Shown here: positions 28,552 to 37,706 of the stretch, piece by piece
Layout of the letters: the number at the start of each line of letters is the position of its first letter
Numbering within the stretch: the stretch's first letter is position 1
Assembly: GCF_016613475.2 (NCBI RefSeq)
Contig: NZ_CP071517.1
Location: 3,286,001-3,350,000 of the forward strand
Direction: 5' to 3'
Source: Lysobacter arenosi
GTDB lineage: Bacteria; Pseudomonadota; Gammaproteobacteria; Xanthomonadales; Xanthomonadaceae
DNA: 64,000 nt
Translations under genes and position numbers: made by a program
The notes under the pieces: model-generated
Databases searched by the model: none
Told to the model about the DNA's origin: nothing
Seen by the model: the letters and a program-made list of their open reading frames with translations, nothing else

Positions 28552-31500
28552 TTAGTCGCCCAGCGTCAGCAGCGACGCATTGCCGCCGGCCGCCGTCGTG
28601 TTGACGGTGATCGTCTTCTCGGTGGTGAAGCGCGGCAGGTAGTGCGGGCCGCCGGCCTTGGGGCCGGTGCCGGACAGGTTCTGGCCGCCGAAGGGCTGCA
28701 CGCCGACGACCGCGCCGATCTGGTTGCGGTTGACGTAGCAGTTGCCCACCTTCACCCGCGCGCTGATCTTCTCGATCGTCTCGTCGATGCGCGAGTGGAT
28801 GCCCAGCGTGAGGCCGTAGCCGGTCGCGTTGATCGCGTCGATCACGGCATCGAGCTGATCGGCCTTCCAGCGGATCACGTGCAGCACCGGGCCGAAGACT
28901 TCCTTGTGCAGCTGGTCCAGCGACTTCAGCGCATACGCACGCGGGGCGAAGAAGCTGCCGTGCGCGGCGTCGGCGTCGATGGCCACTTCGCCGATCCTGG
29001 TCGCTTCCACGTCCATGCGCGCGGCATGGTCGACCAGCATCTTCAGTGCGTCCTCGTCGATCACCGGGCCGACGTCTGTCGACAGCAGGCCCGGGTCACC
29101 GACCTTGAGCTCGGCCATCGCGCCGGCCAGCATCGAGGTGACCTTGTCGGCGATGTCGTCCTGCACGAACAGCACGCGCGCTGCCGAGCAGCGCTGGCCG
29201 GCCGAGGTGAAGGCCGAGCCGATCGCATCCTTGACCACCTGTTCCGGCAGCGACGACGAGTCGGCGATCAGTGCGTTCTGGCCACCGGTCTCGGCGATCA
29301 GCACGCCGATCGCGGCGTCGCGCGCGGCCAGTGCACGGTTGATCGCACGCGCGGTGTCGGTCGAGCCGGTGAAGGCGACGCCGGCGATGCGCGGATCACG
29401 CGTGAGCGCGGCGCCGACGGTGGCGCCGTCGCCCGGCAGGAACTGCAGCACGGCCTCGGGGACGCCGGCTTCGTGCAGCAGCTTCACGGCGTAGTAGCCG
29501 ATCAGGTTGGTCTGTTCGGCCGGCTTGGCGATGACGGTGTTGCCGGCGGCGAGCGCGGCGGCAATCTGGCCGGCGAAGATCGCCAGCGGGAAGTTCCACG
29601 GGCTGATGCAGACGAACACGCCGCGGCCGGACAGCTGCAGCGTGTTGGACTCGCCGGTCGGGCCCGGCAGCGCTTCCACCGCGAACAGCTTGCGTGCCTG
29701 GCCACCGTAGTAGCGCAGGAAGTCGACTGCCTCGCGCACTTCGGCGACGCCGTCGGGCAGGGTCTTGCCGGCTTCCTTGGTGCACAGCGCCAGGTACTGC
29801 GGCATGCGCTGCTCGAGCAGGTCGGCGGCGTACTCGAGGATCGTGGCGCGGCTGGCGGCCGGCAGGGTGTTCCAGGCGTCCTGGGCGGCGACGGCGTTCT
29901 TCAGCGCCAGCTCGACCGTGGCGGCGTCGGCGGCCTGCCACTGGCCGACGGTCTCGCGACGGTCGGCCGGGTTGGTCACGGCAATGCTCGGGCCGCTGAC
30001 AGTCGCGCCCGGCACGAGCGGAGTGGCGCGCCAGTCGCTGCGCGTGGCCTGGTTGACCTGCTCGGCGAGTGCGCGCAGTTGATCGTCGTTGGCGAAGTTG
30101 ATGCCCATGGAATTGGTCCTGTCGATGCCGAAGCTGCGGTACAGATCGACCGGCTGCGGGATGCGCGGGTGCGCGATGGATTCGAATGCGGAAACGGTGG
30201 CGACCGGATCGTGGATGAGGTCATCGATGGCGATGTCCTCGTCGGTGATGCGGTTGACGAAGCTGGAGTTGGCGCCGTTCTCGAGCAGGCGGCGCACCAG
30301 GTACGGCAGCAGGTCCTCATGGCTGCCGACCGGCGCGTACACGCGGCACGGTACGTCCAGGCGCTCGGCCGGGATCACTTCGGCGTAGAGGTCGTCGCCC
30401 ATGCCGTGCAGCTTCTGGAACTCGAAGTGCTTGGCACGGCCCATCGACTTGGCGCGCTGGTGGATCGTGGCGATGGTCTGCGCGTTGTGGGTGGCGAACA
30501 TCGGGTAGATGGCGTCGCCGGCCTCGAGCATGCGGCGCGCGTTGGCCAGGTAGCTGACGTCGGTGTTGGGCTTGCGCGTGAACACCGGGTAGCCGGACTG
30601 GCCGTCGACCTGGGCGCGCTTGACCTCGCTGTCCCAGTACGCGCCCTTGACCAGGCGCACCGGGATGCGACGGCCGTGGCGGCGGGCGAGGTCGGCGATG
30701 AAGGCGATCACTTCCGGCGCGCGCTTCTGGTAGGCCTGGATCGCCAGGCCGTAGCCTTCCCAGCCGTTGAGCGAGGCGTCGGCGTAGGCGCCGGCGATCA
30801 CGTCCAGCGACAGTTCGAGGCGGTCGGCTTCCTCGGCGTCGATGGTGAAGCCGATGCCGTACGACTTGGCCAGCTGCGCCAGCTCGAGCACGCGCGGGGT
30901 GAGCTCGGCGAACACGCGTTCGCGCTTGGCGTGCTCGTAGCGCGGGTGCAGCGCCGACAGCTTGACCGAGATCGAAGGTGCGGCGAACACATCGGTGCCG
31001 ATGAAGTTTCCGCTCTTGCCGATCGCGTGGATCGCATCGCGGTACGCCTGCAGGTAGCGCAGCGCGTCCTTGGTGGTCAGCGCGCCTTCGCCGAGCATGT
31101 CGAAGGAATAGCGGTAGCTGGCGTTGGCGCCCTTGGTCGAACGCGCCAGCGCTTCGCCGATCGTCCGGCCCATCACGAACTGGTGGCCCATGATCTTCAT
31201 CGCCTGGCGCACGGCCAGGCGGATGACCGGCTCGCCGACGCGACCGAGCAGGCGCTTGAAGGCGCCGTGCACGTCGCGCTTGGTCTCGTCGTTGAGGTCG
31301 ACCAGGTGCCCGGTGAGCATCAGGCCCCAGGTGGAGGCGTTGACCAGCACCGAGTCGGACTGGCCCATGTGCCGCTTCCAGTCGGCATCGCCGAGCTTGT
31401 CGCGGATCAGCTTGTCGGCGGTGTCCTGGTCCGGAATGCGCAGCAGCGCCTCGGCGACGCACATCAGCAGCACGCCTTCCTCGCTGCCCAGGTCGTACTG

Positions 31501-31773
31501 GCGCATGAAGGCTTCGATCGCGCCCTGGTCCTTGGCGCGGGCACGCACGCGCTGAACGATGCCGGCGGCGGTGGCCTGGGCGGCCTCGCGCTCGGCGTCG
31601 GGCAGGCGCGCCAGTTCGAGCAGGTCGCGCACGTGCGCGGCCTCGTCGCGGACCCAGCCGGCGGTGATCGCGGCACGGGGGGCGGCCGGCGCGGGCGGGA
31701 GTTCGGGGCTGAGCAGGGTTCGCGTCGGCGGCGGGCTGTCGCTGGCGACGGCGGGGGAAGCGTTGATGGTCAT
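28552..31773 (-). CDS. putA: Bifunctional proline dehydrogenase / L-glutamate gamma-semialdehyde dehydrogenase PutA
   Basis: 1,073 residues. Oxidises proline to pyrroline-5-carboxylate (FAD, electrons to the quinone pool), then the semialdehyde to glutamate (NAD+), with substrate channelling. The N-terminal region lacks the ribbon-helix-helix repressor domain of E. coli PutA (about 1,320 residues), so this is a shorter, non-DNA-binding type. The PRODH barrel spans roughly 180-480 (ISVKLSALHPRYE; VRLVKGAYWDSEVKRAQ). The ALDH domain spans about 560-1040, with WNFPLAIF, ETGGQNALI and catalytic Cys862 in SAGQRCSAARVLF; the C-terminal GTGPKAGGP block is present. Monocistronic and divergent from the cytochrome oxidase operon. 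Confidence 0.97.
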   Translation of the reverse strand: MTINASPAVASDSPPPTRTLLSPELPPAPAAPRAAITAGWVRDEAAHVRDLLELARLPDAEREAAQATAAGIVQRVRARAKDQGAIEAFMRQYDLGSEEGVLLMCVAEALLRIPDQDTADKLIRDKLGDADWKRHMGQSDSVLVNASTWGLMLTGHLVDLNDETKRDVHGAFKRLLGRVGEPVIRLAVRQAMKIMGHQFVMGRTIGEALARSTKGANASYRYSFDMLGEGALTTKDALRYLQAYRDAIHAIGKSGNFIGTDVFAAPSISVKLSALHPRYEHAKRERVFAELTPRVLELAQLAKSYGIGFTIDAEEADRLELSLDVIAGAYADASLNGWEGYGLAIQAYQKRAPEVIAFIADLARRHGRRIPVRLVKGAYWDSEVKRAQVDGQSGYPVFTRKPNTDVSYLANARRMLEAGDAIYPMFATHNAQTIATIHQRAKSMGRAKHFEFQKLHGMGDDLYAEVIPAERLDVPCRVYAPVGSHEDLLPYLVRRLLENGANSSFVNRITDEDIAIDDLIHDPVATVSAFESIAHPRIPQPVDLYRSFGIDRTNSMGINFANDDQLRALAEQVNQATRSDWRATPLVPGATVSGPSIAVTNPADRRETVGQWQAADAATVELALKNAVAAQDAWNTLPAASRATILEYAADLLEQRMPQYLALCTKEAGKTLPDGVAEVREAVDFLRYYGGQARKLFAVEALPGPTGESNTLQLSGRGVFVCISPWNFPLAIFAGQIAAALAAGNTVIAKPAEQTNLIGYYAVKLLHEAGVPEAVLQFLPGDGATVGAALTRDPRIAGVAFTGSTDTARAINRALAARDAAIGVLIAETGGQNALIADSSSLPEQVVKDAIGSAFTSAGQRCSAARVLFVQDDIADKVTSMLAGAMAELKVGDPGLLSTDVGPVIDEDALKMLVDHAARMDVEATRIGEVAIDADAAHGSFFAPRAYALKSLDQLHKEVFGPVLHVIRWKADQLDAVIDAINATGYGLTLGIHSRIDETIEKISARVKVGNCYVNRNQIGAVVGVQPFGGQNLSGTGPKAGGPHYLPRFTTEKTITVNTTAAGGNASLLTLGD

Positions 31774-32287
31774 CGGGCCCGGGGAGACTGCCGTGGGAAG
31801 CCCGATAGTTTAGAGGCTATGGATGTCTCTGGCCTGTGCGCCGGGGGCCGGAACGGGGTCGCGGGCACGGGCAGGGCGACGTCCCTGGATCCCCGCCTTC
31901 GCGGGGATGACGGTGAGGGGGTGGGGAGGCGGAAGCTCCTGGGGGGCGGCGGGGCTATGCCCCGCGAGTCCAAAAGGCCCTCAAGCGTGGCAAAGAGCCG
32001 TTTTTGCAAGGTCTGTGAGCACCATCATGCGTCGCGCGGGTTGCCGCAACAGTGGTCGGCGGCTACCATTTCTCGGTTATCCGTAGCGCTATGGGGCTGT
32101 CCGCCCCGGCGTGATGGGCCCCGAATCAGTGTCCAGGGGCTCGCCAGCCACCTCCGTCCGGACGGTCCCCGCGGGTTGCGCGGCCGGTGCCGGGAGAGGC
32201 AGCCCGCGGAGCACGACAAGCAGCCTTGCTCGGTTGCCTGCTCGGTTATTACTTACCTAGGTTTGATATTTTCTGGGGCTCGAACAG
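31774..32287. other. Intergenic region between putA and coxB
   Basis: 514 bases separating divergent putA and coxB. It contains the REP-like hairpin at 31881-31911. The segment 31980-32270 is a long leader in front of coxB; TTTGATATTTT near 32262 is AT-rich, but no convincing -35/-10 pair was found. No protein-like frame was recognised on either strand. Confidence 0.6.
31881..31911. repeat. REP-like palindromic element
   Basis: CCCTGGATCCCCGCCTTCGC followed by GGGGATGACGG: an 8-bp stem ATCCCCGC / GCGGGGAT with loop CTTC. This matches the CTGGAT-CCCGC-CTTCGCGGG-ATGACG element scattered in intergenic regions of Xanthomonadaceae and related genomes. Single copy in this window. Confidence 0.7.
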
Positions 32288-33229
32288 ATGAAAGTCGGTC
32301 GTTTCAAGCAGTGGGCAGCGGGCATCGCCGCGATGGCGCTGCCGGTCCTTGCGTTTGCGCAGGCGGCCGACCCTAAGCGGTGGCAGCTGAACATGGGCAA
32401 GGGCGTCACCGCCCAGTCCGTCAATGCCTACGAGGCCCACATGCTCGCGCTGTGGATCTGCGTGGTCATCGGCATCCTGGTGTTCGGCGCGATGGCCGTG
32501 GCCATGTTCAAGTTCCGCCACTCCAAGGGTGCGGTGCCGGACAAGGATTTCACCCACTCGACCAGGCTCGAGATCATCTGGACCGTGGTCCCGGTGGTGC
32601 TGCTGGTGGCCATGGCGTTCCCGGCGACCAGCAAGCTGATCAAGATGTACGACACCCGCAATGCCGAGATGACCGTCAAGGTCACCGGCTACCAGTGGAT
32701 GTGGAAGTACGAGTACCTGGGCGAGAACGTGGCCTTCACCAGCCGCCTGGACCGCAAGAGCGACGAGATCCGCCAGAGCAAGGCCATCCCGGACGCCGCC
32801 CAGAACCCGCACTATCTGCTCGACGTCGACAACGTCCTGGTGCTGCCGACCGAGACCAAGATCCGCTTCGTGATCACCGCCGACGACGTGATCCACGCCT
32901 GGTGGGTGCCGGCCCTGGGCTGGAAGCAGGATGCGATCCCGGGCATCGTCAACGAGGCCTGGACCGACATCAAGGAGCCGGGCATCTACCGCGGCCAGTG
33001 CGCCGAGCTGTGCGGCAAGGACCATGGCTTCATGCCGATCGTGGTCAAGGCCGTGCCGAAGGCGGAGTACCAGCAGTGGCTGGCGTCCGAGAAGGCCAAG
33101 AACGCCCCGGCCCCGGCACCGGCGCCCGCCGCTCCCGCCGAGCCTGCCGCTGCCCCGGCCGAACAGCCGCAGCCGGAAGGCACCACCCCGAACACCGAAG
33201 CCGTCGCCGCTGTCGCGGTTGCGGGCTGA
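32288..33229 (+). CDS. coxB: Cytochrome c oxidase subunit II (aa3-type)
   Basis: 313 residues. Accepts electrons from cytochrome c through its CuA centre and passes them to subunit I. The signal peptide ends at AFAQA. Two membrane helices follow (about 55-75 and 97-115). The periplasmic cupredoxin domain has CuA ligands His203 (DDVIHAWW), Cys238, Cys242, His246 and Met249 (QCAELCGKDHGFM); the aromatic electron-entry patch is GYQWMWKYEY. The tail after about 275 is a Pro/Ala-rich extension without a fused cytochrome c domain. First gene of the operon, 41 bases before coxA. Confidence 0.98.
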   Translation: MKVGRFKQWAAGIAAMALPVLAFAQAADPKRWQLNMGKGVTAQSVNAYEAHMLALWICVVIGILVFGAMAVAMFKFRHSKGAVPDKDFTHSTRLEIIWTVVPVVLLVAMAFPATSKLIKMYDTRNAEMTVKVTGYQWMWKYEYLGENVAFTSRLDRKSDEIRQSKAIPDAAQNPHYLLDVDNVLVLPTETKIRFVITADDVIHAWWVPALGWKQDAIPGIVNEAWTDIKEPGIYRGQCAELCGKDHGFMPIVVKAVPKAEYQQWLASEKAKNAPAPAPAPAAPAEPAAAPAEQPQPEGTTPNTEAVAAVAVAG

Positions 33230-33270
33230 TCGGCCCGCGGCATTTAGTCAAGAATTCTCTGAGGTAGGCC

Positions 33271-34884
33271 ATGGCCGTCACGCACGCTGACACCCATCAC
33301 GATGATCACGCCCACAAGCAGGGCTTCATCGAGCGTTGGTTCTTTTCGACCAACCACAAGGACATCGGCACGCTGTACCTGATCTTCAGCTTCATCATGT
33401 TCATCATCGGCGCGGCAATGTCGGTGGTGATCCGGACCGAGCTGGCGCATCCGGGCCTGCAGCACGTCAGTCCCGAGTTCTTCAACCAGATGACGTCGAT
33501 GCACGCGCTGGTGATGATCTTCGGTGGCGTCATGCCGGCCTTCGTCGGCCTGGCCAACTGGATGATCCCGCTGCAGATCGGTGCGCCGGACATGGCGCTG
33601 CCGCGCATGAACAACTGGTCCTTCTGGATCCTGCCGTTCGCCTTCAGCCTGCTGCTGCTGACGCTGTTCCTGCCCGGCGGCGGCCCCGCCGGCGGCTGGA
33701 CGCTGTACCCGCCGCTGTCGCTGCAGGGTGGCAGCAACGTCGCCTTCACCATCTTCGCCATCCACATGATGGGCATCAGCTCGATCATGGGCGCGATCAA
33801 CGTGATCGCGACCGTGCTCAACATGCGCGCCCCGGGCATCGACCTGCTGAAGATGCCGATCTTCTGCTGGACCTGGCTGATCACCGCGTTCCTGCTGATC
33901 GCCGTGATGCCGGTGCTGGCTGGCGCGGTGACGATGCTGCTGACCGACAAGTTCTTCGCCACCTCGTTCTTCAACGCGGCTGGCGGCGGCGACCCGGTGA
34001 TGTTCCAGCACATCTTCTGGTTCTTCGGTCACCCCGAGGTCTACATCATGATCCTGCCGGCGTTCGGCGTGGTCTCGGAGATCATCCCGACCTTCAGCCG
34101 CAAGCCGCTGTTCGGCTACCAGGCGATGGTGTACGCGACCGCCTCGATCGCCTTCCTCTCGTTCATCGTGTGGGCGCACCACATGTTCACCGTCGGCATG
34201 CCGCTCGGTGGCGAGATCTACTTCATGTTCGCCACCATGCTGATCGCGGTGCCGACGGGCGTGAAGGTGTTCAACTGGGTCACCACGATGTGGCGCGGCT
34301 CGATCTCGTTCGAGGCGCCGATGCTGTGGGCGATCTCGTTCGTGATCCTGTTCACCATCGGCGGTTTCTCGGGCCTGATGCTGGCGATCGTGCCCGCTGA
34401 CTTCCAGTACCACGACACCTACTTCGTGGTGGCGCACTTCCACTACGTGCTGGTGACCGGCGCGCTGTTCTCCATCATCGCCGCCGTGTACTACTGGTGG
34501 CCGAAGTGGACCGGCCGCATGTACAACGAAGGCATGGCCAAGTTCCACTTCTGGTGGACGATGATCTTCGTCAACCTGCTGTTCTTCCCGCAGCACTTCC
34601 TGGGCCTGGCCGGCATGCCGCGCCGCATCCCGGACTACAACGTCGTGTTCGCGGACTGGAACCTGGTCAGCTCGATCGGCGCGTTCGGCATGTTCGCCAC
34701 GCCGTTCATGATGGCCTTCATCCTGTGGCGCTCGAAGGCGGTTGGCGTCAAGGCCGAAGCCCGCGCCTGGCCGACCGCGCGTGGCCTGGAGTGGACCGTG
34801 CCGAGTCCGGCGCCGCACCACACCTTCACCACGCCGCCGGTCATCCGTGACGGCGACCTCGCCCACGGCGACATCACGCATTGA
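33271..34884 (+). CDS. coxA: Cytochrome c oxidase subunit I
   Basis: 537 residues, twelve membrane helices. Reduces O2 to water and pumps protons. Low-spin heme a ligands are His78 (SMHALVMIFGG) and His391. The CuB/heme a3 centre has His254 cross-linkable to Tyr258 (GHPEVY), His303-His304 (WAHHMFTVG) and heme a3 ligand His389 (VAHFHYVLVTG). D-channel residues are recognisable around ANWMIPLQIGAPDMALPRMNN's start. AGGTAG lies before the ATG. It is followed after 14 bases by a 43-codon ORF and cox11. Confidence 0.98.
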   Translation: MAVTHADTHHDDHAHKQGFIERWFFSTNHKDIGTLYLIFSFIMFIIGAAMSVVIRTELAHPGLQHVSPEFFNQMTSMHALVMIFGGVMPAFVGLANWMIPLQIGAPDMALPRMNNWSFWILPFAFSLLLLTLFLPGGGPAGGWTLYPPLSLQGGSNVAFTIFAIHMMGISSIMGAINVIATVLNMRAPGIDLLKMPIFCWTWLITAFLLIAVMPVLAGAVTMLLTDKFFATSFFNAAGGGDPVMFQHIFWFFGHPEVYIMILPAFGVVSEIIPTFSRKPLFGYQAMVYATASIAFLSFIVWAHHMFTVGMPLGGEIYFMFATMLIAVPTGVKVFNWVTTMWRGSISFEAPMLWAISFVILFTIGGFSGLMLAIVPADFQYHDTYFVVAHFHYVLVTGALFSIIAAVYYWWPKWTGRMYNEGMAKFHFWWTMIFVNLLFFPQHFLGLAGMPRRIPDYNVVFADWNLVSSIGAFGMFATPFMMAFILWRSKAVGVKAEARAWPTARGLEWTVPSPAPHHTFTTPPVIRDGDLAHGDITH

Positions 34885-34898
34885 TTGAAGTCGAAGTC

Positions 34899-35030
34899 AT
34901 GACCCCGATCACCGACCCCGCAGACGTTGCAGCGCGCCGCAAGGCGGCGCGTCGCACCGCCATTTGGGTGGCGGTGGTCGCGGTCACGATCTATGCGCTG
35001 TTCCTGCTCAGCGGAGTGCTCGGCAAATGA
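34899..35030 (+). CDS. Small single-pass membrane protein of the cytochrome oxidase operon
   Basis: 43 codons. A charged N-terminus ([12 protein letters not shown]) is followed by one hydrophobic helix ([20 protein letters not shown]) and a very short tail. It lies 14 bases after coxA, and its stop overlaps the cox11 start (ATGA), so it is translationally coupled to cox11. Position, length and topology match the small cytochrome oxidase assembly proteins annotated between ctaD and ctaG in related bacteria; the family has no firm biochemical role. A part in presenting subunit I to Cox11 or in CuB assembly is inference. Confidence 0.75.
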   Translation: MTPITDPADVAARRKAARRTAIWVAVVAVTIYALFLLSGVLGK

Positions 35031-35620
35031 GCGACGACGTGCAGCAGAAGAAGAACAGCGCCGGCCTCGCCAAGATGGTGGTCGTGGCGATCTTCGCCTT
35101 CGGCCTGACCTTCGCGCTGGTGCCGCTGTACCGCATCGCCTGCGAGAAGGTCTTCGGCATCCGCCTGGAGCGCACCGCCGCCGAAGGCGTCGCCGACGCC
35201 AAGGCGCCGGCGGCCAAGCGCGTGATCACCGTGCAGTTCGACGGTGGCGTCAACTCCAAGCTGCCGTGGGACTTCACCCCCAACCAGGTCACGATGCAGG
35301 TCGTGCCCGGCGAGCAGTACGAGACGACCTACCACGCCCGCAACACCGCGCAGCGCACCATCGTGGGCAGCGCGGTGCCCTCGGTCGCGCCGGCGCGCGC
35401 CTCGGGCTACTTCAGCAAGACCGAATGCTTCTGCTTCACCGCCCAGACGCTCCAGGCCGGTGAAGTGCGCGAGATGCCGGTGCGCTTCATCGTCGATCCG
35501 AACCTGCCGGCCGACGTGAAGACGATCACCCTCTCGTACACCTTCTTCAAGAACGACACGCTCACCGCACAGGCGCAAGGCACGGCGAAGGCCGCGACCA
35601 CGCCGGCGTCGGCACCGTGA
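35027..35620 (+). CDS. ctaG: Cytochrome c oxidase assembly protein Cox11/CtaG
   Basis: 197 residues. Membrane-anchored copper chaperone that delivers copper to the CuB site of subunit I. One N-terminal helix (about 16-34), then an immunoglobulin-like periplasmic domain with the copper-binding C134-F-C136 motif ([10 protein letters not shown]) and the membrane-proximal Cys39 (RIACE). The ATG at 35027 overlaps the stop of the 43-codon ORF; a longer in-frame start would lie inside that ORF. The subunit III gene begins 46 bases later. Confidence 0.96.
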   Translation: MSDDVQQKKNSAGLAKMVVVAIFAFGLTFALVPLYRIACEKVFGIRLERTAAEGVADAKAPAAKRVITVQFDGGVNSKLPWDFTPNQVTMQVVPGEQYETTYHARNTAQRTIVGSAVPSVAPARASGYFSKTECFCFTAQTLQAGEVREMPVRFIVDPNLPADVKTITLSYTFFKNDTLTAQAQGTAKAATTPASAP

Positions 35621-35666
35621 CGTTGCCCCTTTCCTCGTAATCGCACCACTCAGACGGAACGCCGCC

Positions 35667-36548
35667 ATGGCCCAAGCCCATTCGCCAGACGCCAGCCACT
35701 ATTACGTGCCGCACCACAGCCGCTGGCCGTTCCTCGGTTCGATCGCGCTGTTCATCACCATGATCGGCATCGCCGCCTGGTTCTCGGAACTGGGCACCTG
35801 GGGCAAGCCGGCGTTCTTCTTCGGCCTGGCGCTGATCATCGGCGTGCTGTTCGGCTGGTTCAGCGACGTCGTGCGCGAGTCGGTGCGCGGCAACTACAAC
35901 AAGCAGGTCGACACCTCGTTCCGCATGGGGATGATCTGGTTCATCTTCTCGGAAGTGATGTTCTTCGGCGCCTTCTTCGGCGCGCTGTTCTACGCCCGCC
36001 AGCTGGCAATGCCGTGGCTGGGTGGCGTCGGCGACGGCGTGATGACCAATGCGCTGCTGTGGCCGGAATTCAGCGCCGCATGGCCGAGCAACGGCCCGGG
36101 CGCGATCGGTGGCGTCTACCAGACCATCCCGGCCTGGGGCCTGCCGCTGCTCAACACCCTGATCCTGCTGACCTCGGGCATGACCGTCACCATCGCGCAC
36201 CACGCGCTGAAGGCCGGCCACCGCAAGCAGCTGCTGGTGTTCCTGGGCCTGACGGTCCTGCTCGGCGCACTGTTCCTGTTCTTCCAGGCCGAGGAGTACA
36301 TCCACGCCTACAAGGAACTGAACCTGACGCTGGGCTCGGGCATCTACGGTTCGACCTTCTTCATGCTCACCGGCTTCCACGGCGCGCACGTCACGCTCGG
36401 CACGATCATGCTGGCGGTGATCTGGTTCCGTTGCCTGAAGGGCCACTTCACCAAGGACCAGCACTTCGCCTTCGAGGCAGTGGCCTGGTACTGGCACTTC
36501 GTCGACGTGGTCTGGCTCGGCCTGTTCCTGTTCGTCTACGTGCTGTAA
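35667..36548 (+). CDS. coxC: Cytochrome c oxidase subunit III
   Basis: 293 residues, seven membrane helices, family block HYYVPHHSRWPFLGS at the start. Later blocks are WFIFSEVMFFGAFFGALFYAR and the C-terminal EAVAWYWHFVDVVWLGLFLFVYV. Stabilises the catalytic core and supports proton uptake. Last structural gene of the operon; a terminator follows 66 bases after the stop. AC-rich leader with CGGAACGCC before the ATG, no strong Shine-Dalgarno. Confidence 0.97.
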   Translation: MAQAHSPDASHYYVPHHSRWPFLGSIALFITMIGIAAWFSELGTWGKPAFFFGLALIIGVLFGWFSDVVRESVRGNYNKQVDTSFRMGMIWFIFSEVMFFGAFFGALFYARQLAMPWLGGVGDGVMTNALLWPEFSAAWPSNGPGAIGGVYQTIPAWGLPLLNTLILLTSGMTVTIAHHALKAGHRKQLLVFLGLTVLLGALFLFFQAEEYIHAYKELNLTLGSGIYGSTFFMLTGFHGAHVTLGTIMLAVIWFRCLKGHFTKDQHFAFEAVAWYWHFVDVVWLGLFLFVYVL

Positions 36549-36609
36549 GCACCGCGACCCGGACCAGGGTTCGCAATCGGCTACAGCGGCGTCGAAAACC
36601 TGGTCCAGC

Positions 36610-36644
36610 AAAAAAGCGACGGCATGCCGTCGCTCTTTTGTTTT
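36610..36644. terminator. Bidirectional rho-independent terminator after coxC
   Basis: The 20-base palindrome AGCGACGGCATGCCGTCGCT (36615-36634) is followed by CTTTTGTTTT and preceded by AAAAAA, so it can end the cox operon on the plus strand and the DUF2909 gene on the minus strand. A second hairpin, GGCCGCT-TTTTG-AGCGGCC, lies at 36651-36669. Confidence 0.9.
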
Positions 36645-36691
36645 ATCGGGGGCCGCTTTTTGAGCGGCCGGGTTTCAGGTAGCGCTGGCGG

Positions 36692-36907
36692 TCAGGGACC
36701 GCCGTGGAACTTGATCCAACCCATGTAGTTGGCCAGCACCACCAGCAGTATCAGCGCGATGGACAGCGCGATGCGGCGGGTCAGCGCATTGACGGTGCGC
36801 TTGCTCTCGCCTTTGTCCACGAGCATGTAGTAGAGACCGGCGCCCAGGTTCCAGAGAATGACGATCAGGAAGGCGATGATCACCAGGGTCTTGAGTGAAT
36901 CGTTCAT
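36692..36907 (-). CDS. DUF2909 twin-transmembrane protein
   Basis: 71 residues with two hydrophobic helices (about 7-30, LVIIAFLIVILWNLGAGLYYML, and 47-64, IALSIALILLVVLANYMGW) joined by a charged loop (DKGESKRTVNALTRR). Size, topology and location between coxC and surf1, on the opposite strand, fit the DUF2909 'twin transmembrane' family that accompanies heme-copper oxidase loci. The ATG at 36907 is preceded by GGAG-type sequence on the minus strand. No mechanism is known; a role in oxidase assembly is guilt by association. Confidence 0.85.
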   Translation of the reverse strand: MNDSLKTLVIIAFLIVILWNLGAGLYYMLVDKGESKRTVNALTRRIALSIALILLVVLANYMGWIKFHGGP

Positions 36908-36973
36908 GGCGGCCTCCAGTCGGCTCCATGGCAGGGCGAGGCATTCATTATTGCAGCCGCGCGGAGCGAACGC

Positions 36974-37696
36974 GTGAGCAGGCGCCGCAACCTCGTCGTC
37001 GGCTGGGTCCTGGCCGCGCTCGTCATCGCCGGGTTCGTGCGCCTGGGCCTGTGGCAGACGCACCGCGCCGTCGAGAAGGAAGCGATGCTCGCCGCTGCCG
37101 CGCAGGTGCTCGAACGGCGCGATCCGCAGTCGCTGGCCGTCGCCGACGACATCAAACGCGCCCATGCCTACGACTGGGCGCTGGGCCGCGGCGAGTTCGA
37201 CAAGCGTGACGTGCTGCTGCTGGACAACCAGCAGCGCCACGGCCAGGCCGGCGTGCGCGCCTACCGGATCTTCCTGCCCGAACACGGCGGCCCGTTGCTG
37301 GTCGACCTTGGCTGGCTGCCGTTGCCCGGCGATCGGAAGCTGCCGGCGGTGCCGCGACCGGAGGGCACGCTCGAGCTGCGCGGTCTGCTGGCGCCGCCGC
37401 CGTCGACCGGACTGGCGCTGGGACCGGCGCTGGGCCGCGACCACGCGGCGTGGCTGATGACGCGCGTCGACCTGGGCGCGATGGAGAAGGCCACCGGCCT
37501 GTCGGTGCCGCTGGCGCCGCGCGTGCTGCGCCTGGATCCGGCGATGAAGATCGGCTACGAGCGCGACCTGGAGTTGCTGCCCAACACCCTGCCACCGGAG
37601 AAACACCGCGGCTATGCCGTGCAGTGGTTCGCACTGGCCCTGGCGGTGCTCGCCACCGCATTGATCCTGACTTTCCGAAAGCGCCGCCAGGCCTGA
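36974..37696 (+). CDS. SURF1-family oxidase assembly protein
   Basis: 240 residues, GTG start with GGAG 9 bases upstream. N-terminal helix (about 8-24) and C-terminal helix (about 216-235) flank a periplasmic domain; the blocks FVRLGLWQTHRA, VDLGWLPLPGDR and HRGYAVQWFALAL are typical of SURF1/Shy1. The family takes part in inserting heme a into subunit I. It begins the second assembly unit (surf1, Sco-like gene, ctaA, ctaB), with 10 bases to the next gene. Confidence 0.93.
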   Translation: MSRRRNLVVGWVLAALVIAGFVRLGLWQTHRAVEKEAMLAAAAQVLERRDPQSLAVADDIKRAHAYDWALGRGEFDKRDVLLLDNQQRHGQAGVRAYRIFLPEHGGPLLVDLGWLPLPGDRKLPAVPRPEGTLELRGLLAPPPSTGLALGPALGRDHAAWLMTRVDLGAMEKATGLSVPLAPRVLRLDPAMKIGYERDLELLPNTLPPEKHRGYAVQWFALALAVLATALILTFRKRRQA

Positions 37697-37706
37697 AGGA
37701 CGAAAC

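Noticed and set aside
28225..32376. 1,383-codon plus-strand frame across putA
   Set aside because: Antisense shadow of putA. Only its first 40 codons were kept, as part of the DUF11 relic.
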